Of a stretch of DNA of 24,974 nt, positions 8,018-15,884 are shown in pieces. The DNA lies in NCBI GenBank assembly GCA_023253295.1, contig JALRGZ010000125.1, positions 1 through 24,974 on the forward strand, written 5' to 3'. A program made the translations under genes and the position numbers. The stretch's first letter is position 1. Every line of letters begins with the position of its first letter. Under the pieces are notes generated by a model. The model did not search any database and was not told where the DNA came from. It saw only the letters and a list, made by a program, of their open reading frames with translations. The stretch comes from Flavobacterium sp. GTDB taxonomy: Bacteria; Bacteroidota; Bacteroidia; Flavobacteriales; Flavobacteriaceae.

Positions 8018-9349
8018 ATGAGTTATTTAGACAATATATTATTTGCGATAGTCCTGATTATTGGTTTTGGATATTTTATATCGAATATCAAAAAAATCTA
8101 CCGAAATATCAATCTGGGTATTGATGTCGATAGAAAAGATAATTCAAAACAACGATGGAAAAACATGGCTATGATTGCTTTAGGGCAATCTAAAATGGTT
8201 AGAAGACCCATTGCCGGAATCCTACACATTATAGTTTATGCTGGTTTTATTATCATTAATATCGAATTGTTGGAAATCATTATTGATGGATTGTTTGGAA
8301 CACATCGCATCTTTGCTTTTCTAGGTTCTTTTTATAATGTCTTAATTGCTTCTTTTGAAATTTTAGCCTTATTGGTTATTGTTTCGGTTACTGTTTTTTG
8401 GTTACGAAGAAATGTAATTCGTTTAAAACGTTTTGTGAATTCGGATTTAAATGGATTCCCTAAAAGTGATGCCAACTACATTTTGTATTTTGAAACCATT
8501 TTAATGTTTTTGTTTTTGTTCATGAATGCTTCCGATTCACATTTACAAAATGTTTCAGGAGGTTATTCTCATTTTATCAAGGCAGGAGCATTTCCTATCA
8601 GTCAGTTTTTAGCTCCATTATTTGATGGTGTAAATAGTGATGCAGTTGCTATGATGTATGAATTGTTTTGGTGGATGCACATTGTTGGTATTTTAGCATT
8701 TATGAATTATCTGTATTTCTCTAAACACCTTCATATTCTATTGGCTTTCCCAAATACATATTTTGCTAATTTAAAACCACTGGGAGAATTTGATAATTTA
8801 GAAGCTGTTACTAAAGAAGTAAAATTGATGATGGATCCTAATGCCGATCCATTTGCAGCTGCAGCTGAAGGTGCTGAAGTTCCTGCTAAATTTGGTGCAA
8901 GTGATATACAAGATTTAAACTGGGTACAGTTGTTAAACGCCTATACTTGTACCGAATGTGGTAGATGTACTTCGGTTTGTCCGGCGAATACTACGGGTAA
9001 AAAATTATCTCCACGTAAAATTATGATGGATACCCGTGACAGAATGGAAGAAGTAGGTAGAAACATTGATGCTAATAAAGGTGTTTTTGTTCCGGATAAT
9101 AAGTCATTGTTGAATGATTATATCACTCCCGAAGAACTTTGGGCTTGTACTTCTTGTAATGCTTGCGTGGAAGAATGTCCGGTAAGCATCAGTCCGTTAT
9201 CAATTATTATGGATATGCGTCGTTATTTAGTGATGGAGCAAAGTGCTGCTCCGGCTGCATTGAATAACATGATGACCAATGTGGAGAATAATGGAGCGCC
9301 ATGGCCATACAATCAACAAGACCGATTGAATTGGAAAAACGAATTATAA
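8018..9349 (+). CDS. Membrane-bound 4Fe-4S ferredoxin-type (Fe-S)-binding protein
   Basis: A 443-residue protein with about five transmembrane helices (near 5-25, 65-90, 105-128, 153-170, 215-235) followed by a cytoplasmic domain with two 4Fe-4S motifs: Cys311/314/317/321 (CTECGRCTSVC) and Cys377/380/383/387 (CTSCNACVEEC). The membrane half resembles NarI/HdrE-like cytochrome b subunits, and His70, His221 and His239 could bind haem (inference). With the CCG protein that follows, it resembles a heterodisulfide-reductase-like or GlcF/LutA-like electron-transfer pair between a soluble donor and the quinone pool. The substrate is unknown. It starts 6 bases after the MCE stop, so they are probably co-transcribed. 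Confidence 0.88.
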   Translation: MSYLDNILFAIVLIIGFGYFISNIKKIYRNINLGIDVDRKDNSKQRWKNMAMIALGQSKMVRRPIAGILHIIVYAGFIIINIELLEIIIDGLFGTHRIFAFLGSFYNVLIASFEILALLVIVSVTVFWLRRNVIRLKRFVNSDLNGFPKSDANYILYFETILMFLFLFMNASDSHLQNVSGGYSHFIKAGAFPISQFLAPLFDGVNSDAVAMMYELFWWMHIVGILAFMNYLYFSKHLHILLAFPNTYFANLKPLGEFDNLEAVTKEVKLMMDPNADPFAAAAEGAEVPAKFGASDIQDLNWVQLLNAYTCTECGRCTSVCPANTTGKKLSPRKIMMDTRDRMEEVGRNIDANKGVFVPDNKSLLNDYITPEELWACTSCNACVEECPVSISPLSIIMDMRRYLVMEQSAAPAALNNMMTNVENNGAPWPYNQQDRLNWKNEL

Positions 9350-9435
9350 TTGGTTTGTAGTTATTGGTTTGTTGTTTATGGATGGAATCTATTTTTCAAC
9401 AAACAATAAACCACAAACTACCAACAATAAACATA
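9350..9435. repeat. Degenerate inverted repeat of TTTGTNGTTTATTG-type units between the two Fe-S genes
   Basis: Arm 9366-9381 (GGTTTGTTGTTTATGG) pairs at 13 of 16 positions with 9404-9419 (CAATAAACCACAAACT). The similarity weakens outward to 9350 and 9435. Each arm is itself made of near-repeats of the same word. A copy of the right-hand arm occurs at 24445-24469. The region is non-coding although it is open in the frame of the next gene. Confidence 0.55.
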
Positions 9436-9440
9436 AAAAA

Positions 9441-10232
9441 ATGTCAGAAAATTTGATAGTACCTACAATGGCAGAAATGCTGGCCCAAGGAAAACAACCT
9501 GAAGTTTTATTTTGGGTAGGTTGTGCAGGAAGTTTTGACGATAGAGCCAAGAAAATTACCAAAGCTTTTGTACGAATATTGAATAATGCCAATGTTCCTT
9601 TTGCAGTTCTTGGAACTGAAGAAAGTTGTACCGGAGATCCTGCAAAAAGAGCAGGAAACGAATTTTTGTTTCAAATGCAGGCCATGATGAATATCGAAGT
9701 GCTAAATGCTTATGAAGCCAAAAAGATTGTTACGGCTTGTCCGCACTGTTTTAATACTTTAAAAAATGAATACCCTGAATTAGGCGGACAATACGAAGTA
9801 GTGCATCATACAGAATTTTTGAAATCCTTATTGAATGATGGTCGATTACGAATTGAAGGTGGTCAGTTTAAAGGTAAGAAAATCACTTTCCATGATCCTT
9901 GTTATTTAGGAAGAGCGAATAAAGTTTATGAAGCACCAAGAGATTTAATTGAAAAATTGGATGTGGAGTTAGTTGAAATGAAACGTTCTAAAGCCAATGG
10001 ATTGTGTTGTGGTGCCGGTGGCGCTCAGATGTTTAAAGATGCTGAAAAAGGAAACAAAGAAATTAACATTGAAAGAACAGAAGACGCACTTGAAACCACT
10101 CCGGATATTATTGCTACTGGATGTCCGTTTTGTAATACCATGATGACAGATGGAATTAAACATAAAGAAAAAGAATCTGATGTCAAGGTAATGGATATTG
10201 CCGAATTGATTGCTAATGCTCAGGATTTGTAA
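9441..10232 (+). CDS. CCG-domain (HdrB/GlcF-like) Fe-S protein
   Basis: A 263-residue cytoplasmic protein made of two cysteine-rich (CCG-type) repeats. Repeat 1 has Cys28 (WVGCAGS), Cys63 (ESCTGD) and Cys100/103 (TACPHC). Repeat 2 has Cys154 (HDPCYLG), Cys189/190 (LCCGAGG) and Cys228/231 (TGCPFC). The second is a canonical CCG set that could ligate a non-cubane 4Fe-4S cluster as in HdrB; in the first, CCG is replaced by SCTG. It probably works with the preceding membrane Fe-S protein as a two-subunit electron carrier; the reaction is unknown. The frame is open upstream to an ATG at 9369, but that stretch is the low-complexity repeat. The ATG at 9441 (MSENLIVPTM) after an A-rich leader is the sensible start. 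Confidence 0.88.
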   Translation: MSENLIVPTMAEMLAQGKQPEVLFWVGCAGSFDDRAKKITKAFVRILNNANVPFAVLGTEESCTGDPAKRAGNEFLFQMQAMMNIEVLNAYEAKKIVTACPHCFNTLKNEYPELGGQYEVVHHTEFLKSLLNDGRLRIEGGQFKGKKITFHDPCYLGRANKVYEAPRDLIEKLDVELVEMKRSKANGLCCGAGGAQMFKDAEKGNKEINIERTEDALETTPDIIATGCPFCNTMMTDGIKHKEKESDVKVMDIAELIANAQDL

Positions 10233-10258
10233 GATTTGACTTTAATTCAAATTCTAAA

Positions 10259-11032
10259 ATGATTTTTAAAAAAGCTATTTTTTTTCTGCTGTTATTTTTG
10301 AGTTTTGGTTTACATGCTCAGGATAATAGTGTCGATAAAAAAGTAGATACTTTAGCAGTTAAATCAGCAGAGCAATTACAATTCAATAAAAAACAATTGA
10401 TTATTCCTGTGGCTTTAATAACGTATGGAGTAGTGGGATTACATAGTGATTTTTTAAAAGCTATTAATTCAGAAGTTAGAGAAGAAGTTCAGGAAAATAT
10501 TGATCATAAGTTTACGATAGATGATTTTTTCCAATATGTCCCTGCAGCATCTATTTATGCTTTAAGTGCATTTGGTGTGAAAAGCAAAAATAATTTTAGA
10601 GATAAAACCATCATTTTAGCCACTTCTTATTTGATTATGGGGGTAACCGTGGAAGCGCTAAAAAAAACAACAAAGATTGAAAGACCTGATGGTTCTAATT
10701 TTAATTCTTTCCCTTCAGGACATACGGCTACCGCTTTCATGGGAGCAGAATTAATGTTTCAGGAGTATAAAGAAGTTTCCCCTTGGTATGGAATTGCAGG
10801 ATATGCCGTTGCAGCTGGAACGGGAGCTTTTAGAATGTATAACAATCGTCACTGGTTAACTGATGTAGTGGCAGGGGCGGGAATAGGTATTCTGAGTGCT
10901 AAAGCAGCCTATTGGTTATACCCAACAGTAAATGATTTACTTTCGTCAAAAAAACATAAAAATAGAAAGTCAGCCTTTCTTCCTTATTATGATGGAAAAC
11001 AGCTAGGTTTTGGTTTGGTTTCTTCATTTTAA
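10259..11032 (+). CDS. Exported PAP2-family phosphatase
   Basis: A 257-residue protein with a signal peptide (1-20, ending LHAQ) and several hydrophobic helices. The three phosphatidic-acid-phosphatase signature motifs are all present: K135-x6-RP (ending 143), PSGH 152-155, and R192-x5-H198-x3-D202 (active-site His155 and His198). Such enzymes remove phosphate from lipids on the periplasmic side: undecaprenyl pyrophosphate, phosphatidyl-glycerophosphate or lipid A (LpxE/LpxF types). Which applies here cannot be told from sequence. It follows the CCG gene by 26 bases in the same direction. The envelope-rich neighbourhood makes lipid A or undecaprenyl-PP attractive, but this is inference. Confidence 0.87.
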   Translation: MIFKKAIFFLLLFLSFGLHAQDNSVDKKVDTLAVKSAEQLQFNKKQLIIPVALITYGVVGLHSDFLKAINSEVREEVQENIDHKFTIDDFFQYVPAASIYALSAFGVKSKNNFRDKTIILATSYLIMGVTVEALKKTTKIERPDGSNFNSFPSGHTATAFMGAELMFQEYKEVSPWYGIAGYAVAAGTGAFRMYNNRHWLTDVVAGAGIGILSAKAAYWLYPTVNDLLSSKKHKNRKSAFLPYYDGKQLGFGLVSSF

Positions 11033-11059
11033 GTATAATACACAATAAAAAATAAAAAT

Positions 11060-11542
11060 ATGTACGTACCATTTGAAAATTTACCGGAAGATTCCAGAAT
11101 TTGGATTTATCAATCAAATAGAAAGTTTTCGGATGCCGAGTTTTCTGAAATTGAAAAAGATTTAGAGTTGTTTTTAAACGGATGGTCTGCACATGGAACT
11201 AGTTTGGAAGCTTCTTATCAATTAAAATACAATCGTTTCATTATTATTGCCGTGAATCAGGAAGTTCAGGCTGCTACAGGATGTTCAATCGATGCTTCGG
11301 TTGCTTTTATTCAAAAATTGGAACAAAAGTACGGAGTTGATTTATTGGATAAAATGAATGTAACTTTCAAGTTAGGAGAACATATCGCTCACAAACCATT
11401 GATTGATTTCAAGAAAATGGTAAAGGATAAAGCGGTTACCGAAAATACAATTGTATTTAATAATTTGATTAATACCATTCAGGAATATAATGATTCATGG
11501 GAAGTTCCCGCAATGGACAGCTGGCATAGCCGTTTCTTTTAA
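11060..11542 (+). CDS. Conserved Bacteroidota protein of unknown function (often labelled 'ABC transporter ATPase')
   Basis: A 160-residue soluble protein with no signal peptide or membrane segment. It resembles a family widely conserved in Flavobacteriia, which databases often call an ABC transporter ATPase. I see no Walker A (GxxGxGKS/T), LSGGQ or Walker B motif, so that name is not supported here. Distinctive segments are IYQSNRKFSD near the N-terminus, FLNGWSAHG, YNRFIIIAVNQE and GCSIDASVAF, with a C-terminal WHSRFF. Cys74 in the GCSIDAS stretch is the only cysteine. It lies between the PAP2 gene and the serine hydrolase gene, with 27- and 21-base gaps, so it is probably in the same operon. 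I assign no function. Confidence 0.8.
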   Translation: MYVPFENLPEDSRIWIYQSNRKFSDAEFSEIEKDLELFLNGWSAHGTSLEASYQLKYNRFIIIAVNQEVQAATGCSIDASVAFIQKLEQKYGVDLLDKMNVTFKLGEHIAHKPLIDFKKMVKDKAVTENTIVFNNLINTIQEYNDSWEVPAMDSWHSRFF

Positions 11543-11563
11543 AACAAATTAAAATATTCTTTT

Positions 11564-13543
11564 ATGAAAAATACAGACATCAGGATTTTAGTTCTTTATG
11601 TCTTATTTTTTTTTGTGGCTGGTTGTAGTACAACAAAAAAGAATAAGCAAGCCACAACTTTGGATATAAAAACGAAAATTTCCAAAGTGAATTCGGGTGA
11701 TTCACAATGGAGTGAAATCCCATCTGTTCAGTCTTTAAATGACTTAAAAATTTTTTATGAACGATTGAATAGTCCTAAATCGGAAGCTTTACAATACGAA
11801 CAGTCTGAAAATACAATTACTGTTCTAAAGAATGTTGATTCTCTTTTACCAATTAAAAATCTGGAAAATCAGAAAATTGCTTATGTGAAAATAGGTGATG
11901 CTTCCAGTGATTCTTTTGTTGAAACGCTTAAGAAATATACCGAAATAACCGAATTTCAAGAGGTGAATTTAGAAACACTTCAAGCTAAATTAAAAGCTTT
12001 TTCCCTTGTTATTATTAGTTGCCATCCTTCAGATGAATCTTCTTATGAGAATAGTTTGTCCACAGTAGATTTGAATAAAATTCATTTTTTAGCTCAAAAT
12101 AATAAGGTGATTTTAGATGTTTTTGCTTCTCCATTCACTTTGCTTAAAATAAAAGATTTTAGCAATGTGGAAGCTTTGATAGTTTCCTATCAAAATAATC
12201 TAATTGCTCAAGTGGTGTCAGCCGAATTGATTTTTGGAGCTATAAGTTCCAAAGGGAAATTACCTGTAAATGTTTCTTCTGATTATAAAGCTAACTTTGG
12301 CTTAACAACTGAAGAATTGGATGTTTTAGGTTTTGCAACCTCTGAAAATGTTGGGATGAAATCGGAAGTTTTGTCAAAAATTGATGTTATTGCCCAGAAG
12401 GCAATGAATGGAAAAATGACTCCGGGGATGCAAATTCTGGTTGCCCGAAAAGGAAAGGTTATTTATCAAAAAGCATTTGGTTATCAGACGTATCAAAAAG
12501 ATTTAAAAGTCTCTAATTCAGATATTTACGATTTGGCTTCGTTGACGAAAATTATTGCTACTTTGCCTAATGTAATGCAACAATACGATCAGAAAAAGAT
12601 AAATATGGAAACGCCTCTTGATTCGATGTTGCCTATTTTTAAAAACACCAATAAAAAGGATATTACGTTTAAAGAATTGTTGTCGCATTATGCCCGTTTG
12701 CAAGCTTGGTATCCCTTTTATAAAAATACCATTGATAAAAAAGGAAATCCTTTAGCGCAATATTATCATAAAGTGGCTGATGCTAATTATTCAATCAAAA
12801 TTGCCGATAGTATGTATTTGCGAACTGATTATCAGGATACTATTTTGAAAATTATTGCGAATAGCAAACTTTTACCGCAAAGAGTTTACAAATACAGCGA
12901 TTTCACTTTTATGATTTTAAAAGCTTATTTAGAATATACCACCGGAAAACGCCTGGATGTTTTAAGTTCTGAAAATTTCTTTCAGCCAATGGGTTTAAAT
13001 AATTCGAAGTACAATCCAATTGAGGAAATAGATAAAAACCGTATTGTACCAACAGAAGTAGATACCTATTTCAGACATCAGATTGTGCAGGGATATGTGC
13101 ATGATATGGGAGCTGCCATGCAAGGAGGAGTTGGAGGTCATGCAGGTTTGTTTTCAAATAGTATGGATGTGGCTAAAATGATGCAGCTCTATTTGCAAAA
13201 AGGAAGTTATGGTGGTAAACGTTATTTTTCGGAACAAACGTTTGATGATTTTAATAACTGTTATTATTGTTCGCATGGAAATAGGAGAGGTATCGGTTTT
13301 GATAAACCTCAATTAGGTGATTCAGGACCTACTTGTGGTTGCGCTTCTATGACCAGTTTTGGTCATACAGGTTTTACAGGAACGATGGCTTGGGCCGATC
13401 CTGAAAAAGAAATTGTATATGTTTTTCTTTCTAATCGTACTTATCCCAATGAAGCTTTGAATAAATTATCAAAAGAAAATATCAGAGAAGATATTCAATC
13501 GGTTATATATGAGGCTATTGATGATTCAAATAATAAGCAATAG
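11564..13543 (+). CDS. Lipoprotein serine hydrolase (class C beta-lactamase/PBP fold) with GH3 C-terminal-like domain, GH3 barrel missing
   Basis: A 659-residue predicted lipoprotein (lipobox FVAGC, Cys21). Residues about 75-240 resemble the C-terminal domain of glycoside hydrolase family 3: ENTITVLKNVDSLLPIKNL near the start and SYQNNLIAQ...LIFGAISSKGKLPVNV near the end. Residues about 265-655 are a beta-lactamase/DD-peptidase-type serine hydrolase with SLTK (Ser326, Lys329), Y444-S-D446 as the YxN equivalent, and H601-T-G603. Bacteroidota encode GH3-N + GH3-C + beta-lactamase fusions of roughly 950-1000 residues (NagZ-like hexosaminidases). Here only about 55 residues separate the lipobox from the GH3-C region, so the catalytic TIM barrel is absent. 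The frame is intact and only 21 bases lie between it and the preceding gene. It probably acts on peptidoglycan-derived substrates; the substrate is unproven. Confidence 0.85.
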   Translation: MKNTDIRILVLYVLFFFVAGCSTTKKNKQATTLDIKTKISKVNSGDSQWSEIPSVQSLNDLKIFYERLNSPKSEALQYEQSENTITVLKNVDSLLPIKNLENQKIAYVKIGDASSDSFVETLKKYTEITEFQEVNLETLQAKLKAFSLVIISCHPSDESSYENSLSTVDLNKIHFLAQNNKVILDVFASPFTLLKIKDFSNVEALIVSYQNNLIAQVVSAELIFGAISSKGKLPVNVSSDYKANFGLTTEELDVLGFATSENVGMKSEVLSKIDVIAQKAMNGKMTPGMQILVARKGKVIYQKAFGYQTYQKDLKVSNSDIYDLASLTKIIATLPNVMQQYDQKKINMETPLDSMLPIFKNTNKKDITFKELLSHYARLQAWYPFYKNTIDKKGNPLAQYYHKVADANYSIKIADSMYLRTDYQDTILKIIANSKLLPQRVYKYSDFTFMILKAYLEYTTGKRLDVLSSENFFQPMGLNNSKYNPIEEIDKNRIVPTEVDTYFRHQIVQGYVHDMGAAMQGGVGGHAGLFSNSMDVAKMMQLYLQKGSYGGKRYFSEQTFDDFNNCYYCSHGNRRGIGFDKPQLGDSGPTCGCASMTSFGHTGFTGTMAWADPEKEIVYVFLSNRTYPNEALNKLSKENIREDIQSVIYEAIDDSNNKQ

Positions 13544-13620
13544 TCATTAAGCCAGTTTTAGTTTTCTTTTAAGAAATAACATGCTTATTTTTATTAATTT
13601 AGTCGTATTAAAAATTACAG

Positions 13621-14787
13621 ATGAAAATAGCAATTGTTTGTTATCCAACCTTTGGAGGAAGTGGCGTTGTAGCTACGGAATTAGGATTAGAATTGGCACG
13701 TTTAGGACATGAAGTCCATTTTATAACATACAGTCAACCAGTGCGTTTGGCTTTATTAAATCCTAATGTGCATTATCATGAAGTAAACGTTCCAGAATAC
13801 CCTTTGTTTCACTATCAACCTTATGAATTAGCTTTGTCTAGTAAATTAGTTGATATGGTTAAACTTTATAAGATAGAATTATTACACGTTCATTATGCAA
13901 TTCCTCATGCTTATGCAGGTTATATGGCTAAGCAAATGCTTAAAAATGAAGGAATCGAAATCCCTATGATTACTACTTTACATGGTACTGATATCACCTT
14001 GGTTGGTAATCATCCTTACTATAAACCAGCCGTAAGTTTTAGTATCAATAAATCGGATGTGGTGACTTCGGTATCTCAAAGTTTAAAAGACGATACATAT
14101 AAGTTATTTAAAATTAAAAGAGATATTCATGTAATTCCCAATTTTATCGAATTAGATAAGAGTAGAGAATTTTCAGGTCCTTGTCAGCGTTCATTAATTG
14201 CAAAGAAAGATGAGCGTATCATCACGCATATTAGTAATTTTAGAAAGGTGAAACGTATTCCGGATATCATTCGAATATTTCATAAAATCCAACAACAAAT
14301 TCCAGCCAAATTATTAATGGTAGGTGATGGACCCGAAAAGGAAAAAGCCGAATATTTATGCCAGGAATTAGGTATTTTGGATAAGGTTATTTTCTTTGGA
14401 AATAGTAATGAAATCGATAAGATTTTAAGCAATTCGGATTTGTTTTTATTACCATCAGAAACTGAAAGTTTTGGATTGGCTGCATTAGAAGCAATGGCAT
14501 GGGGAGTTCCTGTTATTTCCAGTAATTCAGGAGGTTTGCCAGAGGTGAATTTTGATGGGGTTTCCGGATATTTAAGTAATGTTGGTGAAATCGACGAAAT
14601 GGCCGAGAATGCTTTGAAAATCCTTAGAGATGATACTGTTTTATGTCAATTTAAAAAGAATGCTTTGTCAGTAGCTCAAAAGTTTGATATTAAGCATATT
14701 TTACCTTTGTATATTGATATTTACGAAAAAGCAATAAAGAAATACTCTAAAAAGTACAAACAATTATCTAAACCGGATAATGATTAA
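13621..14787 (+). CDS. bshA: N-acetyl-alpha-D-glucosaminyl L-malate synthase
   Basis: A 388-residue GT4-family, GT-B-fold glycosyltransferase that joins GlcNAc from UDP-GlcNAc to L-malate, the first step of bacillithiol synthesis. Visible features are the N-terminal CYPTFGGSGVVATELG (7-22), HVHYAIPHAYAG (89-100), LHGTDITLVG (120-129), the nucleotide-binding MVGDGPE (233-239), and E282-x7-E290 in ESFGLAALEAMAWGVPV. These closely match BshA rather than generic GT4 enzymes. The partners bshB and bshC are not in the window. It is preceded by a 77-base gap with no convincing promoter and overlaps the following lipoprotein gene by 8 bases if that gene starts at 14780. Confidence 0.93.
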   Translation: MKIAIVCYPTFGGSGVVATELGLELARLGHEVHFITYSQPVRLALLNPNVHYHEVNVPEYPLFHYQPYELALSSKLVDMVKLYKIELLHVHYAIPHAYAGYMAKQMLKNEGIEIPMITTLHGTDITLVGNHPYYKPAVSFSINKSDVVTSVSQSLKDDTYKLFKIKRDIHVIPNFIELDKSREFSGPCQRSLIAKKDERIITHISNFRKVKRIPDIIRIFHKIQQQIPAKLLMVGDGPEKEKAEYLCQELGILDKVIFFGNSNEIDKILSNSDLFLLPSETESFGLAALEAMAWGVPVISSNSGGLPEVNFDGVSGYLSNVGEIDEMAENALKILRDDTVLCQFKKNALSVAQKFDIKHILPLYIDIYEKAIKKYSKKYKQLSKPDND

Positions 14788-15226
14788 AAGATTGAAAATG
14801 AAAAAATGTATTCTGGTATTCGTATTGATTATAAGCTTGTTTTCTTGTAAAACAACAACAATAGTTCCAGAAAAGAAACCTTTGTTTGAAGTTTTATTAG
14901 AACAAAATGACGGCGGAGGAAATATTAATTTCTATGAGATTCTTACTGAACCAAAAGAAATTAAGATGTTACAAAATGATGAAAAGTTAAAAAAGAGAAT
15001 CAGTACAGATGATTTACAACAATCAAATTTTGTAATTCTTAATATGGGCGAAAAACCTACTGGCGGTTATTCTATAACTGTTGATAGTGTAACCGAAACA
15101 GAAAATAATATTATAATTAAGGTAAAAGAGGTTAATCCGGAGCCAGGAGCTATGCTCACCCAAAGTATTTCTTATCCTTATACCGTTATTAAGATTAATT
15201 CGAAGAAACCCATAAGAGTACAATAA
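14780..15226 (+). CDS. PrcB-like C-terminal domain lipoprotein
   Basis: A 148-residue small lipoprotein: a signal peptide with lipobox LFSC (Cys23), a short spacer, and a C-terminal domain (about 83-147) matching the PrcB_C type, with the FVILNMGEKPTGGYSITV core and a following beta-hairpin. In Treponema denticola PrcB is an accessory lipoprotein of the dentilisin protease complex; in Bacteroidota the domain is found alone and its role is unclear. Two starts are possible: ATG 14780 (overlapping bshA by 8 bases, translational coupling) and ATG 14798, which begins directly at the signal peptide MKKCILVF. Both give the same mature protein. A strong terminator follows one base after its stop. Confidence 0.8.
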   Translation: MIKRLKMKKCILVFVLIISLFSCKTTTIVPEKKPLFEVLLEQNDGGGNINFYEILTEPKEIKMLQNDEKLKKRISTDDLQQSNFVILNMGEKPTGGYSITVDSVTETENNIIIKVKEVNPEPGAMLTQSISYPYTVIKINSKKPIRVQ

Positions 15227-15260
15227 AAAAATGCCACTTTTGAAGTGGCATTTTTATTAG
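15227..15260. terminator. Bidirectional intrinsic terminator between prcB-like gene and outer-membrane barrel gene
   Basis: A perfect 13-bp stem (15227-15239 with 15243-15255, core ATGCCACTT) has a 3-base loop, with A-tracts on the left and T-tracts on the right. It serves both convergent genes. Confidence 0.9.
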
Positions 15261-15275
15261 AATTATTTTGTGAAA

Positions 15276-15767
15276 TTAGAATTGGTATCTGATTCCTAAA
15301 GCGATGTCCGGACCAAAATTATTTGTTCTGTATTTGTCAGAATTGAAGTATAATTCAGGTCTGATATCTAACGACAATAAAATAGGTACTTCGTCAAAAC
15401 CATATTCAATACCAAGGTCTCCAGCTACATAAACGAATGTTCCGCTGTCATTTACAGTATTGTTTTTTATACTCCAGCTACCTAAACCTCCACCTACACC
15501 AGCATACCAGTTGAAGTTTCCATCAATGTTCCAAACCCATTGGTAAACACCAGTTAATTTAAAGGCGTCAACATTGTTGTTATTTCTCCATCCTAAATCT
15601 AATTCTAAGCGGTTGTTGTCAGACAATCCTCTTTGGTATGAAATCTCTCCTCCAAAACCGTCATTGTCTCCTAAACGTAAACCTAAAGCATTTTTTGAAA
15701 TTTCTTGTGCTTGTGTGCTAAATGCTAATCCCATTAGCATGAAAGCCGATAAAATGATTTTTTTCAT
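15276..15767 (-). CDS. Small outer-membrane beta-barrel protein
   Basis: A 163-residue protein with a signal peptide (1-20, ending TQAQ) and a mature part of alternating hydrophobic/aromatic beta strands, ending in the Tyr-Gln-Phe C-terminus typical of outer-membrane barrels recognised by BamA. Segments such as LELDLGWRNN and WYAGVGGGLGSW look like antiparallel strands of an 8-stranded OmpA/OmpW-like barrel. No periplasmic OmpA domain follows. The function is unknown; such proteins are often porin-like or structural. It has its own promoter (15788-15795) and shares the 15227-15260 terminator. Confidence 0.8.
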   Translation of the reverse strand: MKKIILSAFMLMGLAFSTQAQEISKNALGLRLGDNDGFGGEISYQRGLSDNNRLELDLGWRNNNNVDAFKLTGVYQWVWNIDGNFNWYAGVGGGLGSWSIKNNTVNDSGTFVYVAGDLGIEYGFDEVPILLSLDIRPELYFNSDKYRTNNFGPDIALGIRYQF

Positions 15768-15787
15768 AAATAAAGTTTTGTTACTTG

Positions 15788-15795
15788 CAAATCTA
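15788..15795 (-). promoter_or_regulatory. -7 box for the outer-membrane barrel gene
   Basis: On the minus strand TAGATTTG exactly matches TAnnTTTG, 20 bases before the ATG at 15767. The -33 region (TTACGTTT) lacks a clean TTG, so this call rests on the -7 box and its position. Confidence 0.5.
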
Positions 15796-15884
15796 CAATT
15801 ATTCTTAAACGTAACATTTATTATATAATTATAATATTTTATAGAATTTCCATATTTTTTTAATCGGAAACGAAAGACAAAAAC

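Noticed and set aside
9369..9440. 24-codon upstream extension of the CCG protein
   Set aside because: The stretch is the degenerate AAACNAYAAAC repeat; its translation is low-complexity and the ATG at 9441 starts a normal N-terminus.
10899..11192. 97-codon minus-strand open frame across the PAP2/unknown-gene junction
   Set aside because: It is a shadow of two well-supported plus-strand genes, with no recognisable motif or promoter.
11564..13543. Serine hydrolase as a frameshifted pseudogene of a GH3 fusion
   Set aside because: The frame is uninterrupted, the serine hydrolase motifs are intact, and no GH3 barrel remnants lie in the short gap upstream.
13544..13620. TTAATTTA as a bshA promoter -7 box
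   Set aside because: Two mismatches to TAnnTTTG including the key final G; bshA could equally be read from upstream.
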